Positions 40,396 through 48,609 of a stretch of DNA of 64,000 bases are shown here, one piece after another. Within the stretch, counting starts at the first letter, position 1, and each line of letters begins with the position of its first letter. Origin of the DNA: Streptomyces avicenniae (GTDB lineage Bacteria > Actinomycetota > Actinomycetes > Streptomycetales > Streptomycetaceae); contig NZ_JOEK01000006.1 of assembly GCF_000719135.1 (NCBI RefSeq), positions 186,001 to 250,000 of the forward strand, read 5' to 3'. The translations under genes were made by a program, and so were the position numbers. Below the pieces are notes generated by a model that saw only the letters and a program-made list of their open reading frames with translations, made no database searches and was not told the origin of the DNA.

Positions 40396-41358
40396 GTGAC
40401 CGCCACTCCCTCCCCCATCCCGCCGCCCCCGGCCCATCCCCCGGCCGGAGCACCGGACACCGGGCCGCCCCCCGCGAGAACGAGCCGGTGGGCCCTCGCG
40501 CTGCGCCGCACCCCCCTCTCGCTCTGGCGCGACGACATCGACCACTGGGCGGCAGCCCTCACCTACTACTCGGTCCTGGCCGTCTTCCCGACGCTCTTCG
40601 TCGCCCTGTCGCTCGTCGGGCTGGCCGATCCGGGCGCGGCGCAGGAGTTGATCAGCCAGGTCACGGCGCTCGTCCCCGCCGACTCGCGCGGCGAGGTGTG
40701 GTCGGCGCTGAACGACCTGGCGCAGCAGCGCTCGGCCGCCTGGCTGCTGACGGTGGTCGGGGGCCTGAGCGCGCTCGTGTCGGCGTACAACTACCTGAGC
40801 ATCTTCCGGCGCGTGCAGCACGGCATGCACGGCGTGATCGACCGCCGTCCGCCCTGGCGCGCCATCCCGCGCACGATGCTCTCCGCCATGGGGCTGCTCG
40901 GCCTGCTCGTGGGCAGCGCGACGGTGCTCATCATGACGGCCGAGGTGGTGCGGACGGTCGGGCGGATGCTGGGGCTCGGGGACGCGGGGGCGGCGGCGTG
41001 GGCCGTCATGAAGTGGCCGCTGCTGGTGCTGTTCGTGACGGCGCTGGTGCTGGTGCTGTTCCGCACGGGCCCGGTGGACCACGGCGTGCCGCTGCGGGGG
41101 GTGGCGGGGGGCGCGGTCGCGGTGGTGCTGTGGCTGGTGGCGTCCGCGGCGTTCGCGCTGTACGCGTCGCACGTCGGCACGTACAACCGGCTCTACGGGT
41201 CGCTGGCGGGGATCATCGTCTTCCTGGTCTGGCTGTGGGTGTGCAACCTGAGCCTGCTGACCGGGGCCCAGTTCAACGCGGAACTGGCGCTGCTGGAACG
41301 GGCGGAGCGCGGCCAGGCGGGTCCGGTGCGGGATCGCGGGCGGCACGCGGCGCCGTGA
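40396..41358 (+). CDS. YihY/BrkB family membrane protein
   Basis: A 320-residue protein with six predicted membrane helices. Family marks are DDIDHWAAALTYYSVLAVFP (residues about 44-63), VSAYNYLSIFRRVQHGMHGV, and GTYNRLYGSLAGIIVFLVWL followed by GAQFNAELALLER near the end. The family was once called ribonuclease BN but is a membrane protein of uncertain role. Pro-rich N-terminal tail of 30 residues. GTG start at 40396 with AGGACGG upstream. A perfect hairpin follows the stop. Confidence 0.88.
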   Translation: MTATPSPIPPPPAHPPAGAPDTGPPPARTSRWALALRRTPLSLWRDDIDHWAAALTYYSVLAVFPTLFVALSLVGLADPGAAQELISQVTALVPADSRGEVWSALNDLAQQRSAAWLLTVVGGLSALVSAYNYLSIFRRVQHGMHGVIDRRPPWRAIPRTMLSAMGLLGLLVGSATVLIMTAEVVRTVGRMLGLGDAGAAAWAVMKWPLLVLFVTALVLVLFRTGPVDHGVPLRGVAGGAVAVVLWLVASAAFALYASHVGTYNRLYGSLAGIIVFLVWLWVCNLSLLTGAQFNAELALLERAERGQAGPVRDRGRHAAP

Positions 41359-41365
41359 CGGCGCG

Positions 41366-41398
41366 CGTCCGGCCCGGTCGCGGGGACCGGGCCGGACG
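41366..41398. terminator. Bidirectional terminator between YihY and alginate lyase genes
   Basis: CGTCCGGCCCGGTC and GACCGGGCCGGACG form a perfect 14-bp stem with a 5-base loop, 8 bases after one stop codon and 42 bases from the convergent stop. Confidence 0.7.
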
Positions 41399-41439
41399 GG
41401 GGAGGCCGATCGGCCGGGGAGGGCCGGTCAGGGGGCTCG

Positions 41440-42657
41440 TCAGTTGGGCTGGTTCGCGTGGGTCAGGGTCTCCCAGGCGACGAACAGGTTGTTGGTGCCC
41501 TGCGGGCGCCCGCGCTCGGTGAGCGCCTGCGTGTTGCTCATCGGGATGCCCATGCGGCCGTTGAGGCCGTTGAAGCCCACCTCGGTGATCGGGCCGAGGC
41601 CGCGGTGGATCGAGCCGCCGCACAGCCAGGACGGCGGGGCCTCGCCCAGCTCGTACCTGGACTGGAAGCCGAGGGCGTGCCGCAGGCGTTCGGAGATCTG
41701 CGGGTACAGGTCCTGGCCCTGGATGCGGCTGGTCTCGGCGACGTGCGAGATGGACGAGAGGCCGTACCCGGTGTGGGTGAAGTCGCGGCACGTCTCCTGC
41801 GTGAGGCCGGTGACGAACGTGGACTGGCCCTGCCAGTAGTTGATGATCTCCTGGCGGGTGTCGAGGCCGCTGCCCGGCACGGTGCGCGGCAGGGGGCCGT
41901 CCGACTCCAGGTAGATGAACGCGGCGGTGCGGTTCAGGAAGCGGCTGACGGCGCGGTCGTAGCTGGCACGGTCCTCCAGGTAGACGGAGATGCCGACGGC
42001 GGCCTCCATCATGGTGAGTTCCCAGTTGCCGTTGCTGTTCGAGCCGTTGATGATCTCCGGCAGGTAGACGTTGCGCAGCATCGTGCCGAAGCGCGCCTGG
42101 TTCGGCCAGTTGCCGTAGGTGTAGCGGATGATCTCGGCGGCGCGCGGCCACACGGAGCCCGCCCAGCCGGTCTGGAGCGGCGCGTTGCTGTTGGTGTGGT
42201 CGCGGATGGTGGCCGACCAGGCGTCCATCAGCTCGATCGACTTCTGGGCGTAGCGCGCGTCCTGCGTGATGTACCAGGCGAGGGCGGTGGTGTACGCCGC
42301 GATGGCGTCCTCACGCTCGTCGGTGCAGCCGTTGTTGGGGTTGGAGTACGAGCCGCACTCCACGACCGCGCGCGGCCTCGGGACGCGGGACAGCGAGGCG
42401 TACCGCGAGTTCATCATCTGGCTGTTGGCGCTCGCCCAGGGCTGGGCGCCCGCCTGGACGCGTCCGCGGATGAAGTCGAGCTGCGGACGGCTGACATGGA
42501 CGCCCGGGTGGGTGAACGTCGCGGGCGCGGCGTAGGCGGCGGGCAGGTCGGTGGTCGCCGCGTCGGGCTCGGCGGGCGCGGCGCCCGCCCCGCTGGGGAG
42601 GAGGGCGACGAGCAGGGCGGAGAGAGTCGCGAGCAGTGCCAGGAATCTCTTGGTCAT
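41440..42657 (-). CDS. Secreted alginate-lyase-family enzyme
   Basis: A 405-residue exported protein: signal peptide MTKRFLALLATLSALLVALL to about Ala27, then an (alpha/alpha) toroid domain of the alginate lyase (PL5-like) type. Seen: HPGVHVSRPQLDFIRGRVQA, AIAAYTTALAWYITQDARYA, IIRYTYGNWPNQARF, NGNWELTMMEAAVGISVYLE and TRDFTHTGYGLSS-like CRDFTHTGYGLSSISHVAET. The N-W-E/H and His residues of the toroid cleft fit a polysaccharide lyase; the true substrate may be another uronate polymer. The promoter 90 bases upstream contains GGTCCA repeats typical of induction by polysaccharide breakdown products. Confidence 0.82.
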   Translation of the reverse strand: MTKRFLALLATLSALLVALLPSGAGAAPAEPDAATTDLPAAYAAPATFTHPGVHVSRPQLDFIRGRVQAGAQPWASANSQMMNSRYASLSRVPRPRAVVECGSYSNPNNGCTDEREDAIAAYTTALAWYITQDARYAQKSIELMDAWSATIRDHTNSNAPLQTGWAGSVWPRAAEIIRYTYGNWPNQARFGTMLRNVYLPEIINGSNSNGNWELTMMEAAVGISVYLEDRASYDRAVSRFLNRTAAFIYLESDGPLPRTVPGSGLDTRQEIINYWQGQSTFVTGLTQETCRDFTHTGYGLSSISHVAETSRIQGQDLYPQISERLRHALGFQSRYELGEAPPSWLCGGSIHRGLGPITEVGFNGLNGRMGIPMSNTQALTERGRPQGTNNLFVAWETLTHANQPN

Positions 42658-42748
42658 GTGGGGGACGCCTTCCGAGAGGCTGCGGGGACGACGAGAGGTG
42701 ATCACATTCATGAACTCGGAACCGTTATATGAACATCGCCTGTCCCTG

Positions 42749-42777
42749 ACGCTAGGACTGGACCAATGGACCGTCAA
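42749..42777 (-). promoter_or_regulatory. Promoter of the alginate lyase gene with embedded GGTCCA repeats
   Basis: On the minus strand TTGACG and TAGCGT are separated by exactly 17 bases, GTCCATTGGTCCAGTCC, which holds the direct repeat GGTCCATT-GGTCCAGT. Streptomyces chitinase promoters carry similar direct repeats at the same position. The predicted transcript start is near 42742, giving an untranslated leader of about 85 bases. Confidence 0.6.
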
Positions 42778-43100
42778 GGCGCCCGCCCATTCCCGGTACA
42801 ACCGGGGGCGCGCGCGGCGCAGTTCTCCGGCGGGGCGCCCCGGCGGGCGCGGGCCCCGCCGTCCGGGGGGCCGGGAAGCACCCGCGCGGACGGCCGTCCG
42901 GCACCCTCGCGCCGACCCCGGCAATCGATTCCGTTCGCGAATCAACTAACCTTGCGCGAAGGCGTTCGCACCCCCCGGAGCCGGGTCTCCGCGCGTCAAC
43001 TGACGGTCTGTCGGTCACGGGTGGTCCGTCGAGAGTGACGAACCTCAAATGGCCCTCAAGAAACCCCCGCGTGCCCGGTTTCACTGCCATCCTGCCGCCC
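42778..43100. other. Upstream region of the divergent lyase and hypothetical genes
   Basis: No gene is supported here. The plus-strand frame of the next gene can be extended back to 43035 but the extra residues (MTNLKWPSRNPRVPG) look non-coding. It contains GGGCGCG-rich stretches and a less GC-rich segment around 42920-42970 (AATCAACTAACCTTGCGC) that may hold the promoter of the plus-strand gene. Confidence 0.4.
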
Positions 43101-43637
43101 ATGTACGAGATACTCGCGGCGGAGGCGACGACTCCCCAGTGGATCGCCGCGATCGCGTCCGTCCTCAGCGCCCTGGGCGGGGCCGCCGGCTTCGCCGCTC
43201 TCGTGATCACCCTCAAGCGGCGCAGGACCGCCGTCCGCCTGCCACCGTTCGAGCTGCGCCGGCTGCTTCACGAACTGGAAGAGATGCTCGGCGAGCTGAT
43301 CTCCAACGGGGGCATGCCGACCGACTGGTTCCTGGCCCCGGAGCAGCGGCGCACCAGCCAGTTGCTCGCCTCCTACTCGGGCCTGCTGGCCGACGACGAG
43401 CTGAACGCCCTCGTGAGCCAGGCGCGGCTCGCGGCGGACGACTGCTGGGCCGCGGCGCCGCCGGTGCTGCCGGGCGCCGCGGCGGCCGGGCTGCCGCCGA
43501 CCGAGCTGGCGGAGATCGATCAGCGCCTTGAACGGCAGCTCGCCCAGGCTGTGACGGGCCGGGCGGTGCTGCAACGGGCCATCTCACGCCTCGACCAGCT
43601 GATGCGGCAGGGGTCGGGCGCGGCGAGTTCGGCCTGA
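43101..43637 (+). CDS. Hypothetical single-helix membrane protein
   Basis: A 178-residue protein starting MYEILAAEATTPQWIAAIAS with one membrane helix (about residues 14-38), then a basic stretch KRRRTAVRLPPFELRRLLHE and a helical cytoplasmic domain rich in Leu and Glu. The last helix ERQLAQAVTGRAVLQRAISR may form a coiled coil. No family recognised. Start chosen at 43101 because the hydrophobic segment then follows directly. Confidence 0.65.
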   Translation: MYEILAAEATTPQWIAAIASVLSALGGAAGFAALVITLKRRRTAVRLPPFELRRLLHELEEMLGELISNGGMPTDWFLAPEQRRTSQLLASYSGLLADDELNALVSQARLAADDCWAAAPPVLPGAAAAGLPPTELAEIDQRLERQLAQAVTGRAVLQRAISRLDQLMRQGSGAASSA

Positions 43638-43677
43638 CGTCCCCCGTGCCCGTCGGCGCGGGCGGGCACGGGGGACG
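43638..43677. terminator. Bidirectional terminator at the end of the ebo-type operon
   Basis: CGTCCCCCGTGCCCG and CGGGCACGGGGGACG form a perfect 15-bp stem with a 10-base loop, directly after the stop of the upstream plus-strand gene and 42 bases past the last stop of the convergent ebo-type operon. Confidence 0.72.
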
Positions 43678-43719
43678 GGCGCGGGGGCCGGTCGGTGCAG
43701 GTCGGTCGGTTCTGGCCGG

Positions 43720-45111
43720 TCAGTCCTGGGCGGTCCCGTCCAGGCCGTGCAGGCGCAGCAGCAGGTCCTTGACGCCGGTGGCGGGCACGGGCTCGCCGGT
43801 CAGGGCGTCGGGGTCGGAGCACAGCAGCACGGGGCCGCGGTTCTCGTCGTCGGGCAGCCGCCCGTGGCTGCCGGAGACCCAGGAGGCGTCGAGCGGCACG
43901 ACGTTCATCCGGTAGCGCAGGCCCATCTTCTTGCGGGCCAGCGCCAGCGCGGCGCGCGGCTTGGCCATGCGGTCGGCGGGGTCGAAGAACAGCTCGGCCG
44001 GGTCGTAGCCGGGCTTGCGGTGGATCTCGACGATGGGCGCGTAGTCGGGGGCGCGGGCGTCGTCGAGCCAGTGGTAGTACGTGAACCAGGCGTCCGGGTC
44101 GGCGACGGCGACGAGTTCGCCCGAGCGCGGGTGGTCGAGACCATAGGCGGCCTGCCCCTTGGCGTCCAGGACCTCGGCGACGCCCGGCAGTTCGCTCAGC
44201 ACCTCACGCGTGCGCTCCAGGTCCTCGGGCTTGCGGACGTAGACGTGCGCGATCTGGTGGTCGGCGACGGCGAACGCGCGGGAGACCCAGGGGTCCAGGT
44301 ACTCCATCCCGGCCTGCTCGTACGTCTCCAGCAGGCCCGCGAGGCGCAGCGCGCGGTTGATGTGGACGGGGCGGCTGACGGGCTCGATGCCGTACTCGGA
44401 CAGGACGACGACGGTCGCGTCGGCCGCCTCCGCCTCGGCGAGCAGGGGCTTCAGGACGCCGTCCAGCTCGGCCGCCGCCGCGCGCGCCTCGGGCCCGTCG
44501 GGGCCGAAGCGCTGGAGGTCGTAGTCGAGATGCGGCAGGTAGACGAGGGTGAGGTCGGGCCGGTTGCGGCGCAGCAGGTGGATGGCGGCGTCGGCGATCC
44601 AGCGCGAGGAGGCGATGGAGGCGGTCGGGCCCCAGTACTGGAAGAGGGGGAACGGGCCGAGGCGCGAGGTGAGTTCGTCGTGCAGCTCGGGCGGCCTGGT
44701 GTAGCAGTCGGGGTCCTTGCGGCCGTCGGCGTGGTAGATCGGGCGCGGCGTGACGGTGAAGTCCGTCTCGGCGCCCATGGCGTACCACCAGCAGACGTTG
44801 GCCACCGTGTAGCCGGGGTCGGCGCGGCGGGCGGCGTCCCAGATCTTGTCGCCGCCGACGAGCGCGTTGTGCTGGCGCCACAACAGGACGTCGCCGAGGC
44901 CGCGGAAGTACCAGCCGTTGCCCACGATGCCGTGTCCTGACGGCGGTTCGCCGGTGAGGAAGGTGGCCTGGGCCGAGCAGGTCACGGCGGGCAGGACGGT
45001 CCCGAGCGGCGCGCGCGAGCCCGAGCGGGCGAGACGGGCGAGGCTCGGGATGTGGTCCAGGAGGTCGGGGGTGAGACCCACGACGTCGATCACGACCAGG
45101 CGGCGGGTCAT
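43720..45111 (-). CDS. Alkaline-phosphatase-superfamily nucleotide pyrophosphatase/phosphodiesterase of ebo-type operon
   Basis: A 463-residue enzyme. The N-terminus LVVIDVVGLTPDLLDHIPSL with the Asp ligand, LPAVTCSAQATFLTGEPPSG containing the Thr nucleophile (about residue 44), HGIVGNGWYF, YLPHLDYDLQRFGPDG, VVVLSEYGIEPV and SGSHGRLP together give the two-metal site of the NPP family. It is the last gene of the operon and overlaps the eboE stop by 4 bp. Cyanobacterial ebo clusters encode a similar phosphodiesterase (I believe EboF). Likely acts on a phosphorylated intermediate; no signal peptide. Confidence 0.85.
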   Translation of the reverse strand: MTRRLVVIDVVGLTPDLLDHIPSLARLARSGSRAPLGTVLPAVTCSAQATFLTGEPPSGHGIVGNGWYFRGLGDVLLWRQHNALVGGDKIWDAARRADPGYTVANVCWWYAMGAETDFTVTPRPIYHADGRKDPDCYTRPPELHDELTSRLGPFPLFQYWGPTASIASSRWIADAAIHLLRRNRPDLTLVYLPHLDYDLQRFGPDGPEARAAAAELDGVLKPLLAEAEAADATVVVLSEYGIEPVSRPVHINRALRLAGLLETYEQAGMEYLDPWVSRAFAVADHQIAHVYVRKPEDLERTREVLSELPGVAEVLDAKGQAAYGLDHPRSGELVAVADPDAWFTYYHWLDDARAPDYAPIVEIHRKPGYDPAELFFDPADRMAKPRAALALARKKMGLRYRMNVVPLDASWVSGSHGRLPDDENRGPVLLCSDPDALTGEPVPATGVKDLLLRLHGLDGTAQD

Positions 45112-46298
45112 GCCTCCTCCTTCAGTCCGAGAGAGAGCAACAGGTCACGGGCGACGGCCAGTTCTGCGGCGATGCCGTTCGCCAGCTCGTCAGGGTCGGT
45201 CGGGCGCAGGGCGCGCGGCAGGACCTCCCAGGTGTACGTCTCGACCTCCAGGTGGCGCGTGAGCGGCGCGGGGCCGCCGACGAGGTGGGTGAGGACGCGG
45301 TGGAGCACGGGGAGGGTGGACGCGAGCGGCGGCGCGGGGTGGGCGTTCAGCGGGATGTGGTGGTGGACGCGCCAGGGGCCGCGCGCGGGCAGCGGCTCGG
45401 GGCCGGTGAGGGCCTCGTCGAGGTCGTCGCGGGCGAGGACGCCCTCGGGGCCCGCGGCGGCCCGTTCGCGGGTCTGGTGCAGGAAGCGCGGCTCGGCGAA
45501 CTCGGCGAGCGCGGCGCGTACTCCGGGCTGGTCGGGCTCGTCCGCGTGGAGCGCGGCGGACAGTTGGGCCTTGACGATCGGCACCCCGGCGGCGGTCAGC
45601 CCGGGGATCGCCTCGTCGGGGTCCTCGAAGGCGGTCGCGAGGTGGCAGGTGTCCACGCAGACGCCGACGCGGTGCGGCGGCGGCGCGCCAGGCCCGGTCA
45701 GGACGTCCACGGCCTGCGTGGTCGTCTCCACGACGCAGCCGGGCTCGGGTTCGAGGGCGAGGCGGACGGAGCGTCCCGTCGTCTCCTGGAGCCGGTCGAG
45801 CGTGCCGGACAGGTCGGTGAGGCGGGCGAGGGAGCTGGCGCGGGCCTCGGGCGGGAAGGGGGTGCGCCAGGCGAGGGGCAGCGTCGAGATGGCGCCCTCG
45901 GGCTCGTCGTCCGGCAGCAGCGCGGCGAGGACGCGGGCGAGCGCGGCGGTGTGGTCCTGCCGCTCCGCCGTCGTCCAGTCGGGCTGGTACACGCGGTACT
46001 TGACGCGGTCGGCGCCGAAGCCGCGGTAGGGGAAGCCGTTCAGTGTGACGACTTCGAGGCCGCTGCTGCGCAGCGCCTCGCGCAGGGTGGCGAGGGCGGC
46101 CGGGTCGGTGTCGAGGGTGTGGGCGGCCTCGTGGGCGAGCCACAGGCCGATGCCGAGGCGTTCACGGCCGAGGCGCCGCCGTACCGGCTCGCAGTAGGCG
46201 CGGAGTTGGGCGAGGACGCCGTCGAGGGTCTCGGCCGGGTGGACGTTGGTGCAGTAGGACAGGTGCACCAGCGAGCCGTCCGGGTGGCGGAAGCGCAC
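45108..46298 (-). CDS. eboE: Metabolite traffic protein EboE (TIM-barrel)
   Basis: A 396-residue TIM-barrel protein of the xylose-isomerase-like EboE family: HLSYCTNVHPAETLDGVLAQ at residues 13-32, GLWLAHEAAHTL, VVTLNGFPYRGFGADRVKYR, LALEPEPGCVVETT, VGVCVDTCHLATAFED, VHHHIPLNAHPAPPLAST. The Tyr-Cys-Thr-Asn-Val-His opening is diagnostic. In cyanobacteria ebo genes are needed to move a scytonemin precursor to the periplasm. Overlaps the next gene by 4 bp and follows eboB by 6 bp. Confidence 0.9.
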   Translation of the reverse strand: MRFRHPDGSLVHLSYCTNVHPAETLDGVLAQLRAYCEPVRRRLGRERLGIGLWLAHEAAHTLDTDPAALATLREALRSSGLEVVTLNGFPYRGFGADRVKYRVYQPDWTTAERQDHTAALARVLAALLPDDEPEGAISTLPLAWRTPFPPEARASSLARLTDLSGTLDRLQETTGRSVRLALEPEPGCVVETTTQAVDVLTGPGAPPPHRVGVCVDTCHLATAFEDPDEAIPGLTAAGVPIVKAQLSAALHADEPDQPGVRAALAEFAEPRFLHQTRERAAAGPEGVLARDDLDEALTGPEPLPARGPWRVHHHIPLNAHPAPPLASTLPVLHRVLTHLVGGPAPLTRHLEVETYTWEVLPRALRPTDPDELANGIAAELAVARDLLLSLGLKEEA

Positions 46299-46304
46299 GG
46301 CCGC

Positions 46305-47180
46305 TCACCGCCCCGCGGGCGTGGCGGGGGCGCCGCGCAGGATCGAGTTGCCCTCGAACGTCCCGTCGCTGACGGCCTCGTCGGGCGCGTCGAGGTCGAG
46401 GCGTCCGCTCTGGCCGTAGAACGCGACCGGGTTGCGCCACAGGACGCGGTCCACGTCGTCGTCGGTGAAGCCTGCCGCGAGCATGGCCTTGCCGACCTTG
46501 AGGGTCTTCAGCGGGTCGCTGCGGCCCCAGTCCGCGGCCGAGTTGACCAGCACGCGGTCCAGTCCGTACTCCTTCAGGATGCGGACCATGCGGTCCTCGT
46601 CCATCTTGGTGTCGGGGTAGACGGAGAAGCCCATCCAGCAGCCGGAGTCGGCGGCGCGGGCGACCGTCACCTCGTTGAGGTGATCGACGGCGACGCGCTC
46701 CGGGGCGAGGCCCGACTCGGCGACGACGGCGAGGGTGCGCTCCAGACCGGCCGGTTTGTCGCGGTGCGGGGTGTGGACGAGGGCGGGCAGCTCGTGCCGC
46801 AGGGCCAGTTCGAGCTGGAAGGCCAGGGCGTGGTCCTCGGCCGGGGTCATCGAGTCGTAGCCGATCTCGCCGACGGCGACCACGTTGTCCTTGTCGAGGT
46901 AGCGCGGCAGTTCGTCGAGGACGGGCACGCAGCGCGGGTCGTTCGCCTCCTTCGGGTTCAGCGCGATGGTGCAGCGGTGCGCGATCCCGTACTGCGCGGC
47001 GCGGTAGGGCTCCCAGCCGAGGAGGGAGTCGAAGTAGTCGAGGAAGCTGCCGACGGAGGTGCGCGGCTGGCCGAGCCAGAACGCGGGCTCCACCAGGGCC
47101 TCGACGCCCGCCGCCCGCATCGCCTCGTAGTCGTCGGTGGTCCGCGACGACATGTGGATGTGAGGGTCGAAGATGCGCAT
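46305..47180 (-). CDS. eboB: EboB-type TatD family hydrolase
   Basis: A 291-residue TIM-barrel metal hydrolase: FDPHIHMSSRTTDDYEAM at the start gives the H-x-H ligands, GEIGYDSMTPAEDHALAFQL the Glu, LVHTPHRDKPAGLER and AVDHLNEVTVARAAD the later His residues, and LVNSAADWGRSDPLKT the final Asp. TatD proteins are metal-dependent hydrolases; EboB is the ebo-specific branch. Two adjacent ATGs occur; the second (47180) has a better distance to AGGAGG, the first overlaps the eboA stop as ATGA. Confidence 0.9.
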   Translation of the reverse strand: MRIFDPHIHMSSRTTDDYEAMRAAGVEALVEPAFWLGQPRTSVGSFLDYFDSLLGWEPYRAAQYGIAHRCTIALNPKEANDPRCVPVLDELPRYLDKDNVVAVGEIGYDSMTPAEDHALAFQLELALRHELPALVHTPHRDKPAGLERTLAVVAESGLAPERVAVDHLNEVTVARAADSGCWMGFSVYPDTKMDEDRMVRILKEYGLDRVLVNSAADWGRSDPLKTLKVGKAMLAAGFTDDDVDRVLWRNPVAFYGQSGRLDLDAPDEAVSDGTFEGNSILRGAPATPAGR

Positions 47181-47737
47181 CATGCCTCCTGGCCGGTGGC
47201 GGCGGGCGGGGTGAGGGCGAGGACGGTGGGCACGTCGGGCGGCACGGGGCGTCCGGCCGCGGCGCGCTCCGCCGCGAAGTCGGCGAGCATGCGGGCGAGT
47301 TCCGCGTCGGCGCGCTCCGCGAGGGAGGCGACGGCGGCGACCGGCACGCCGGTGAACACGCACTTGAGGACGGCGTGCCGCCACAGGTGCTGGTCGAGAT
47401 GGCGGCCCGCGTAGGGGCCGACGGCGGCCTCGATCAGGCCGGTGTCGTTGGCCCGCAGCGCGTCCTCGACCAGGGGCAACGCGGCGTCGCCGACCGGCAG
47501 GTCGGGCAGGGCCAGCAGGACGGCGCGGCGCTCGCCCGCGTCGCCGCGCTCGTACAGCCGCGTGACGGTCGCGGCGTCGGCGCGGGCGCCGCGCAGCAGC
47601 AGGACGCGGAACGTCTCGGCGGCCTCGCGGCCGACGCGGCGGCGGGCGGCGATGAACTCCCGCTCCCACGCGTCCCCTTCGAGGGCGGCGCCCAGGGCGG
47701 CGCGGGCGTCGGGCGGCAGGTCGGTCTCGGTCAGCAC
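47180..47737 (-). CDS. eboA: EboA domain protein
   Basis: A 185-residue all-helical protein with the EboA pattern: WEREFIAARRRVGREAAETF, TRLYERGDAGERRAVLLALP, ALRANDTGLIEAAVGPYAGR and HLWRHAVLKCVFTGVPVAAV near residues 118-137. The repeated helices (ERRAVLLALP... LIEAAVGPYA) resemble HEAT units. Biochemical role unknown; required with the other ebo genes for metabolite translocation in cyanobacteria. Overlaps both neighbours (4-7 bp). Confidence 0.9.
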   Translation of the reverse strand: MLTETDLPPDARAALGAALEGDAWEREFIAARRRVGREAAETFRVLLLRGARADAATVTRLYERGDAGERRAVLLALPDLPVGDAALPLVEDALRANDTGLIEAAVGPYAGRHLDQHLWRHAVLKCVFTGVPVAAVASLAERADAELARMLADFAAERAAAGRPVPPDVPTVLALTPPAATGQEA

Positions 47738-48609
47738 GGGGCGGCCTCCCGGTGGGCGGATCGGAGGAAGTCGAGCGAGCGCCGGGCGAGTTCGGGCCCG
47801 GCGTGCGAGTGGCGCGGCAGTTCGACGGAGATCAGGCCTGTGTAGCCGGAGGTCTCCAGGGCGGCGAGGACGGGCGGGAAGTCGATCTCGCCCTCGCCGA
47901 ACGGCAGGTGCTCGTGCACGCCGCGCCGCATGTCGTCGATCTGGACGTGCGCCACCCAGGGCGCGGCGGCCAGGACGCAGGCGGGGACCGGCTCGGGTTC
48001 GAGGCAGCGGATGTGCCCGATGTCGAGGGTGAGGGCGAGGCCCGGCGGGTCGCCCAGCAGTTCACGCAGCCGGTGGAACGCGCCCACGGTGTCGAGGAGA
48101 TGGCCCGGCTCCGGCTCGACCGCGAGCGGCACCCCGGCCTGTTGCGCGTCGGCGAGGACGGGGGCGATCGCGTCGGCGAGCCGCTTCCAGCCCTCGTCCT
48201 CCGTCGTGCCCTGGGGCAGCAGGCCGCTGAAGCAGTGCACGGCGGTGGCGCCGAGGTCGGCGCCGACGCGGACCGCCGTGCGCAGGAGCCCGATCCTGCG
48301 CTCGCGGTCGGCCGGTTCAGGGTCGAGGAGCCCCGGGCCGTGCTTGCGGGCCGGGTCGAGGACGTAGCGGGCGCCCGTCTCGACGGCGACGCCGAGGCCG
48401 AGCGCGTCCAGGCGCCCGGCGACGTGCGCGACGCGTGCGGCCAGGTCGGGGGCGCACGGGTCGAGGTGCATGTGGTCGAGGGTGAGGGCGACGCCCGAGT
48501 AGCCGAGGTCGGCGAGCAGGCCGAGGGCGTCGTCGAGCCGCAGGTCGGTGAGGCCGTTGGTGCCGTAGGAGAACCGGGGCGTGGCCGTGCGGCCGGTCGG
48601 GCCGGTCAT
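47731..48609 (-). CDS. Sugar phosphate isomerase/epimerase-like TIM barrel of ebo-type operon
   Basis: A 292-residue AP-endonuclease-2/xylose-isomerase-like TIM barrel: FSYGTNGLTDLRLDDALGLL at the N-terminus, LTLDHMHLDPCAPDL, LAVEPEPGHLLDTVGAF with the Glu metal ligand, LTLDIGHIRCLEPE, HVQIDDMRRGVHEHLPFGEG and LISVELPRHSHAGPELARRS. Cofactor likely Mn or Zn. It is distinct from EboE but belongs to the same fold, so the operon encodes two such barrels. Coupled to the prenyltransferase gene (4-bp overlap) upstream and eboA downstream (7-bp overlap). Confidence 0.88.
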   Translation of the reverse strand: MTGPTGRTATPRFSYGTNGLTDLRLDDALGLLADLGYSGVALTLDHMHLDPCAPDLAARVAHVAGRLDALGLGVAVETGARYVLDPARKHGPGLLDPEPADRERRIGLLRTAVRVGADLGATAVHCFSGLLPQGTTEDEGWKRLADAIAPVLADAQQAGVPLAVEPEPGHLLDTVGAFHRLRELLGDPPGLALTLDIGHIRCLEPEPVPACVLAAAPWVAHVQIDDMRRGVHEHLPFGEGEIDFPPVLAALETSGYTGLISVELPRHSHAGPELARRSLDFLRSAHREAAPC

